Assembly: GCA_039714715.1 (NCBI GenBank)
Contig: JBDLIU010000008.1
Location: forward strand, 1 to 39,177
DNA length: 39,177 bases
Direction of reading: 5' to 3'
Source of the DNA: S012-113 sp039714715
GTDB taxonomy: Bacteria; Bacteroidota; Bacteroidia; Cytophagales; Cyclobacteriaceae
Within the stretch, counting starts at the first letter, position 1, and each line of letters opens with the position of its first letter. Shown here piece after piece: positions 34,094-39,177 of this stretch. The position numbers and the translations under genes were made by a program. The notes beneath the pieces were generated by a model. That model had not been told where the DNA came from and did no database searches. It worked only from the letters and a program-made list of their open reading frames with translations.

Positions 34094-34171
34094 GAAATAT
34101 GATCAGTCAATGATTGTACCTCAATATGAAGCGTTTTATGAGGAGGTGCTGAAGAATGGGAAGGCGTAAGA
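34094..34171 (+). repeat. Direct repeat, copy 2: displaced 3' end of bshA
   Basis: This is a second copy of the final 26 codons and stop of bshA, with one silent base difference, lying 19 bp from the end of the histidine kinase gene. It has no start of its own and is not a gene. With copy 1 it brackets the transposase relic and its hairpins. Confidence 0.9.
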
Positions 34172-34190
34172 ATAGTTTGCTGCGAAATTT

Positions 34191-36428
34191 CTATGCTACA
34201 GCAATGGGCAGTTCTATAGTAAGTTCTGTGCCTTCTCTAAATTTCGACCAGATTTTTAGTTTACCACCTAACCTCTCAGCTGTCTCCTTAGCTATATATA
34301 ATCCCAGTCCGGATCCTTGAGATAGCTCAGATGCCCTGTGGAACATATCAAACACTTTATCAAGTTGAGAATCCTCAATGCCAATCCCATTATCCTTAAT
34401 GCGAATGATATTTTTAGAGTCAACTTGTTCTATTTCGCACCTGATAAATGAATCTACTGAACGACTAGAATATTTTATGGCATTGCTTAGAATATTTCTT
34501 AGGATAATACCTAACCTGTCCTGATCTGTTATGATCTCTTCTATACCATTGCTGTCTACTTCAAATGATATTTTATTGGTAGGGTCTATATATTCAAGTT
34601 GAGAATACAAACCTTTTAGATAATCTAAAATTTTAATTTTTACGGGTGTAAGTTGAGTTTTGGAATTCCTGGTAAAATCAACCACCTCATGAATAAACTC
34701 TTCAAGTTTAAAAATAGAGGTGCCAATATGTTCTACATAAAGATCTTTCACCCTGGAATCATTATCCGTTTTATATAGATGAACCAACCCGATGATTGAT
34801 GCTAAAGGAGCTCTTATGTCATGCGAAACACTATAGATGAACCTGTCCAGCTCATTATTCATTTTCTTTAATTTAGTGTTCTGGGTAATAAGTTGCTGGT
34901 TTAACTCCCTGGTCTGCTCTTCGGCTTTCTTTTGTTTATCAAGATTAATCGACACAAACAATAGTTGGGTTACCTCCCCCCTTTCATTTTTTGCAAATGG
35001 TTTTATACGTTGGTTTATCCACATATAATTTTTACCATCATAGGCTTGGCGTGCTATAATATGATAATAATCCTTATCCGCTTTCAATACCTCCTGGCAA
35101 ATATCTTTGTATAAAACAAGGTCTTCAGGATGATAGAACCTTTCCAGCACTTCTATTCCCTTATTTTCAAACTCCATAAGGATTTCATTGTCTACATTTT
35201 TATTGAATTCCCTGTTGGTAAACAACACCTTATTATTTTCAACATCCAGAAGATACATGGCATATGGTGCATCAGAGGCTATGCTTTCTATAAAGGCCTC
35301 TTGTTTTATTATTGCTTCCTGCTTTTCCCGAATTTCTGTAATATTAAATACTGTCCCTGAGAGCTTATTAATTTTCCCGTCAACTCCCTGATGAGGAGTA
35401 CATTTATTTATTACGTAGACGGGTCGACCATTCTTCGCAATCATTCTTACTTCAAACTCAAAAGGGTAACCAACCTCTGCTTTGGCCAGAGCTTCTTTCA
35501 GTTTCTCCCTATCATCCTGGTGAACCATGGTGCTTAAGGACTGTACGTCCAGCTTTACTTCACCAGGTTTGTATCCTAACATTATATAAATTTCCTCCGA
35601 CCAATAGGTCTGTCTGGATGGCAGGAGAATCTGCCAGCTGGCAAGTCCTGCTATTCTCCTGGCACTGGAAATAACCAGTTGGCTCTCTCTTTCTTTTTGT
35701 TCACTCAAATAGGTGTTTATTACAAGGGCAAGAATATCTGCCACAGATTTTAAAAACTCAAGCTCTTGTTTATTAAACTTATGGTCTATTTCAGTATGAA
35801 AAGCAAGCACACCCAAAGTGGTTTTTTTTTGAATAATAGGTAGTACATAATGCCCATGATCCTCCATCTCTTCATATTGAACTGTATGTCTTTTATCATC
35901 AGACCCGGCAAATATATACTCCTGCTTTTCTGCTACCAGGCCACAAAGGCACTCACCACATTCAACACCCTCAATAGCACATTTTAGAAGTTCACTTTTA
36001 AAATTAATGCAACTGGCAATTCTGTATTTCCCATCCTGACCCTTCAATAAAATTCCTGCTTCTGGTTTCGTTTTGGTAATTGGGGCAGCAGTGATTATTT
36101 CCAAAACCTTTTCTAAGAATTTAAGCAGCTCATGAGTTTCCTTTGACTCAATTAATATTTGGTTTAATACTTTCTGCTCCTCGAGTGATTGTTTCAGATC
36201 TCTATTTTTTTCATTTTCGAAATACTGATTAATAATAGTTCCTATTGCTGCTCCAAAAATTATTGCCAACAAGGAAGGGGCGATTAAAGCTATGCTCCAA
36301 AAAGATATCCCGGACACATACCTTGATTGGAAATAGTATACAATGAGAATTGAAACATAAGAAAGTACTGTAGTAGTTATATATACTAACAAGCGGTTCT
36401 CCTTAAAAGTCTTAAAAATCGCCAACAT
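34191..36428 (-). CDS. Sensor histidine kinase with GAF and PAS domains
   Basis: This 745-residue membrane-bound kinase has two TM helices at about residues 13-32 and 43-66, then a coiled linker. A GAF-like domain at about 100-240 contains a cysteine group (C140, C150, C157, C160, C162). Two PAS domains lie at about 255-367 and 385-495. A HisKA domain has the phosphoacceptor H536 in SVSHDIRAPLAS. The HATPase has N-box residues N645 and N649, DNGIGI 679-684 and GSGLGL 705-710. No receiver domain or response regulator gene is adjacent, so the partner is elsewhere. It converges on bshA and the insertion block. The signal is unknown; the cysteines might sense redox or a metal. Confidence 0.9.
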   Translation of the reverse strand: MLAIFKTFKENRLLVYITTTVLSYVSILIVYYFQSRYVSGISFWSIALIAPSLLAIIFGAAIGTIINQYFENEKNRDLKQSLEEQKVLNQILIESKETHELLKFLEKVLEIITAAPITKTKPEAGILLKGQDGKYRIASCINFKSELLKCAIEGVECGECLCGLVAEKQEYIFAGSDDKRHTVQYEEMEDHGHYVLPIIQKKTTLGVLAFHTEIDHKFNKQELEFLKSVADILALVINTYLSEQKERESQLVISSARRIAGLASWQILLPSRQTYWSEEIYIMLGYKPGEVKLDVQSLSTMVHQDDREKLKEALAKAEVGYPFEFEVRMIAKNGRPVYVINKCTPHQGVDGKINKLSGTVFNITEIREKQEAIIKQEAFIESIASDAPYAMYLLDVENNKVLFTNREFNKNVDNEILMEFENKGIEVLERFYHPEDLVLYKDICQEVLKADKDYYHIIARQAYDGKNYMWINQRIKPFAKNERGEVTQLLFVSINLDKQKKAEEQTRELNQQLITQNTKLKKMNNELDRFIYSVSHDIRAPLASIIGLVHLYKTDNDSRVKDLYVEHIGTSIFKLEEFIHEVVDFTRNSKTQLTPVKIKILDYLKGLYSQLEYIDPTNKISFEVDSNGIEEIITDQDRLGIILRNILSNAIKYSSRSVDSFIRCEIEQVDSKNIIRIKDNGIGIEDSQLDKVFDMFHRASELSQGSGLGLYIAKETAERLGGKLKIWSKFREGTELTIELPIAVA

Positions 36429-36695
36429 CTGCTAATGATTTAACCTCGCTAAAAACTATACTATTACAGTATTTCTACTATCAAATATAACCAATAAATA
36501 AAGCTGGGAATAACCTGATTCCAATAGTTTAACTATCTATCCGTTTTAATAGGCTTATTCTTTTAATTAGCCAGATTACAGAATCAGCAGAATCAAATAT
36601 GAGTATGAATTATTTCGGATTTAATAATTACAAAAAAAGGCATGAACTATCGTTCACACCTACCCTGTGATTAACACTTTAATGTGTTTTTCTAC
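36429..36695. other. Intergenic stretch between the histidine kinase and the small lipoprotein
   Basis: This is 267 bp of AT-rich DNA. Weak hairpins are visible (TGAAC TATC GTTCA near 36643-36656, and AACAC TTTAAT GTGTT followed by T residues near 36673-36690). No gene or clear promoter is recognised. Confidence 0.4.
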
Positions 36696-36827
36696 TTAAA
36701 TATCTTCGTCTGAAGGTTGTTCAGTCTTCTTCATTTCACCCTTAGAATACGTAGGGCATGTATATGAAGTACATGATGATGCAAAAACTAAAACTGCCAA
36801 CGCTAATGCTATAGCCAACTTTTTCAT
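36696..36827 (-). CDS. Small lipoprotein, 43 aa
   Basis: A short frame starts at ATG 36827 with a full lipoprotein signal peptide, MKKLAIALALAVLVFASSC, lipidated cysteine at residue 19. The mature part is only 25 residues: TSYTCPTYSKGEM, then a charged end rich in Lys, Glu and Asp. Similar tiny lipoproteins with a CPTY motif occur in other Bacteroidota, from memory only. A second cysteine (C24) is present. It lies alone between the histidine kinase and the AsmA-like gene, reading with them. Function unknown; a role in the outer-membrane environment is inference. Confidence 0.72.
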   Translation of the reverse strand: MKKLAIALALAVLVFASSCTSYTCPTYSKGEMKKTEQPSDEDI

Positions 36828-36933
36828 AGTGCTAAAGGTAAATGAATCATTATTACAAGTCAAATTATTTTTTGATCTTTTTTGTTATACACCGGAAAGT
36901 TACCAATATATCATATAAAAACCTTAGAAATGT

Positions 36934-39177
36934 TCAATTTTCCCAATCAAATTCTTCATCTTCCAGGAACGTTGAATCGATACTTTCCTCTTCCTTGTTT
37001 TTAAATATCTTAGTGATATCCAGTAAATTAAGAACGTTTTCAGTCGCTCTTTTGAGGTCATAATTCACACTATAATCATCCGCTGTACCTTTAATCACAA
37101 ACAATAAATTAGGAACACCTTTTGATGATTTTTTCACTGCTCCAAAGACCTCATCCTTATCAACTCGTTCGTTGATTACAGGAACTACTAACTGGTAATA
37201 TATATGCTGATCTAATGTATGGTAACCGCCCAGTGCAATATTTCTTACATTCGTATGGATACTCATTTCAGGGATAAACACGGTATCGTTTCTAACAGAA
37301 ACATAGTTTACCAAATCTGAGAATCGCAATTTTGAAAGGTTATCTTCTTTATCATCGATGTAAGACGATAGCTCCATTATGGGTTCAAAATTATTTAATT
37401 CCCCCTCAACGGCTTTTAACTTGCCTTCAGCTTGCAAAAGTTTCCTGCGAAAACGCCATGTGCTATCGAAATACATTGAAGTACTGATCTCGGCAAACAA
37501 CTGCCCTTTCAAATGATTATCAACAATCCAGTCCTGCTGGAAATTCTCAAATACATAAAACATACTATCTACCAGAACCCCATCGGTTACAGCTTCTGCT
37601 TCTATATAATAATCTTTGTTGGAAGGTATTACTTTTATCAGGCCATTGATATTAACCATCCCTCCCATACCCTGTCCGTTGAGGTCCGTCACTTCAAGTA
37701 CGCTGCCCTGCCACATTAAATCGCCCGTAACACGCTTTCCATGATACCTTCGAAATTCAAGTTCATCGAACTGACAGCTAAGTACAAGCTCAAGGTCAAT
37801 ATCATTTTTTGTCTCTGAGCTTTTTGTAAATGAATAATTATCAATAAGAGCCAGAATATCTTCAACATGCAGGATACCCGAACGAATATTAGATCTTAGT
37901 ACAATACTTTCATCAGCTTTCCTGTTGGCTGCCCCCAACCCCTGGATACTTCCGTTAATTACAGCATTAGATTCAAGCCATTCTAATACTACATTTTGAA
38001 TATCAACATTATATTTATCAACCAGTATTTTACCACTAATTCTATCTACAGATATGGTATCTGACCAGTTGAAACTAACATCATTCAATTCAAAAATCCC
38101 CCTGGTATTCCCATGATCAAATATATTGGCATTGCCGGGTTTACCTGAATACCTTAGGTCAACCTTTATATTTCCTTCAGCAGACTTATGGTAAGGATAC
38201 TTGATGGCAGACAATAACCAACCCGTTGTGATCGTGGCATTGAAATGTCCTGTGTAAGTTGGATCATTAAAATCTTTAATTCCCATGGTAAAACTAAATG
38301 GCTCGTTTTGCAGACTACCCTGGGCAGATTTTACCTGGAATGACCCTGTTTTCATGTCTGCCAGGTTAGTTATCTGCAGTGTAGTGATGGCATTTAAATC
38401 CTCTATATTCGCCTGGTATTGCTGATCTTTAAGATCTACATCTATAAACTCAAGTTTCGCATTAAGGGCAGGCTTTTTACCTTCCCTAAACTCACCTTTT
38501 AATTGACTGGTAAAGTTTATGGTTCCCGTACTCTTATACTTTTCAATAGCCTCTTTATAGTCATCTGATAACAAGTCTGAAACAAGGCCAAATGTGAGAT
38601 TATCTCCCTTTACCTCTATATCGACCCCGGGATCATCCTGATACGCATAGGTGCCTGTCACGCTAAATTCCGCATCGCTATAGTCTATACTTGAATTTTC
38701 AAATGTCAGAATCCTGGTATTATCATCCAGTCTAAAACTCAAATCCACCGCAAAGTCACGTGAAGTATCCGACTGCCAGTCTGTAGTATTAAACCTCAAT
38801 AACGAAAGGCCTCCCTCTACGCTGGCAATGTAATTTTCACCCACCAGTTGAAATTCCCCTTTAACTTTCTCAAGCTGCCATCGTGTATCCATGCCTGAGC
38901 TCAAATTAATGTAGTCAACCCGTACATTTGTTAGGGAGATAGCATTCAGACTAAGATTACTCAAAGAGTCGTTTTCGCTTTCTTCCCCTGTTGATTCTAT
39001 GAGATTTTGGAAATTACTTTTATTATGCTCATCAAACAATATTCTTATGGTAGCTTCTTCAATATCCAGCCTTTCTATAGTATGATCGTTTTTAATAAGG
39101 TTGAAAGGATTTAGCACAATATAAATTTCCCCGGCTTCCAAAAGTGAATTCCCCTCCACATCCGGAAGACTGGCATT
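36934..39177 (-). CDS. AsmA-like protein (partial, N-terminus beyond the window)
   Basis: The frame is open to the right edge, so at least 747 residues are visible and the start is outside. A GTG at 39159 is an internal codon, not the start. The sequence is a long succession of beta strands with AsmA character: GEIYIVLNPFNL, NAISLTNVRVDYINLSSGMD, GYHTLDQHIYYQLVVPVI and a C-terminal NLLFVIKGTADDYSVNYDLK segment. AsmA/TamB-type proteins span the periplasm and are thought to move or organise phospholipids for the outer membrane. The end (SIDSTFLEDEEFDWEN) is very acidic. The family is clear; the particular member is not. Confidence 0.8.
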   Translation of the reverse strand, partial: NASLPDVEGNSLLEAGEIYIVLNPFNLIKNDHTIERLDIEEATIRILFDEHNKSNFQNLIESTGEESENDSLSNLSLNAISLTNVRVDYINLSSGMDTRWQLEKVKGEFQLVGENYIASVEGGLSLLRFNTTDWQSDTSRDFAVDLSFRLDDNTRILTFENSSIDYSDAEFSVTGTYAYQDDPGVDIEVKGDNLTFGLVSDLLSDDYKEAIEKYKSTGTINFTSQLKGEFREGKKPALNAKLEFIDVDLKDQQYQANIEDLNAITTLQITNLADMKTGSFQVKSAQGSLQNEPFSFTMGIKDFNDPTYTGHFNATITTGWLLSAIKYPYHKSAEGNIKVDLRYSGKPGNANIFDHGNTRGIFELNDVSFNWSDTISVDRISGKILVDKYNVDIQNVVLEWLESNAVINGSIQGLGAANRKADESIVLRSNIRSGILHVEDILALIDNYSFTKSSETKNDIDLELVLSCQFDELEFRRYHGKRVTGDLMWQGSVLEVTDLNGQGMGGMVNINGLIKVIPSNKDYYIEAEAVTDGVLVDSMFYVFENFQQDWIVDNHLKGQLFAEISTSMYFDSTWRFRRKLLQAEGKLKAVEGELNNFEPIMELSSYIDDKEDNLSKLRFSDLVNYVSVRNDTVFIPEMSIHTNVRNIALGGYHTLDQHIYYQLVVPVINERVDKDEVFGAVKKSSKGVPNLLFVIKGTADDYSVNYDLKRATENVLNLLDITKIFKNKEEESIDSTFLEDEEFDWEN

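Noticed and set aside
34094..34171. Copy 2 of the bshA tail as a small gene
   Set aside because: It is a direct copy of the last codons of bshA without a start of its own.
38000..39159. GTG at 39159 as the start of the AsmA-like gene
   Set aside because: The frame is open to the window edge and the sequence before it continues the same domain, so the gene is truncated by the window.

Overview
The window looks like chromosomal DNA of a member of the Bacteroidota, most likely order Cytophagales. The evidence is a low-GC genome, intergenic regions with little Shine-Dalgarno signal, frequent TTG/GTG starts, and marker genes of that phylum: a PorT-type barrel next to ubiE, an OmpA/PD40 protein with PorE-like domain order, DUF2851, BshA, paired rhomboids behind mutL, and a fused TerB/ABC/ABC-2 protein. 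About 33 protein genes are visible. There are no rRNA or tRNA genes, no CRISPR array and no prophage.

Layout. 1-3225 (minus): acyl-CoA ligase, GNAT-like protein and the start of a phytoene-desaturase-type oxidoreductase, tightly packed. 3460-7488 (minus): NeuD-type acetyltransferase, polytopic membrane protein, DUF2851 protein and pyrF. 7599-12906 (minus): a terminator, lolA, ftsK, pyrD and xerD, so the DNA translocase and the recombinase it activates in other bacteria lie within 5 kb. 13021-14630 (plus): aroQ, marC and rnhA. 14627-15979 (minus): a saccharopine dehydrogenase family gene. 16271-21206 (plus): cdd, a 1012-residue ABC transporter, a lipoprotein and a secreted protein. 21213-25471 (minus): SDR, porT, ubiE and a porE-like gene, a probable type IX secretion locus. 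25603-26196 (plus): engB, followed by a 581-bp repeat-rich non-coding stretch. 26778-30683 (minus): two rhomboids, mutL and a small membrane protein. 30761-33218 (plus): a serine hydrolase and bshA. 33219-34190: an inserted block with a frameshifted IS200-like (RAYT-type) transposase, hairpin sets on both sides and a second copy of the bshA 3' end. 34191-36428 (minus): a sensor histidine kinase. 36696-36827 (minus): a 43-residue lipoprotein. 36934 to the edge (minus): an AsmA-like protein.

Most of the window is housekeeping: pyrimidine synthesis, chromosome segregation, mismatch repair, quinone methylation, bacillithiol synthesis and envelope biogenesis. The most unusual points are: the 951-bp offset direct repeat of the bshA tail around the dead transposase, with hairpins arranged in the same A-B-C order on each side; similar hairpins at 3375-3437 and 26666-26708; ftsK, whose conserved reading frame extends 40 codons upstream to an ATA where ATG is expected; a MutL whose C-terminal endonuclease metal residues are replaced; and the DUF2851 protein, which may have a nuclease-like core and a cysteine cluster.

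All family assignments come from reading the sequences and recalling family motifs. No database search was run.
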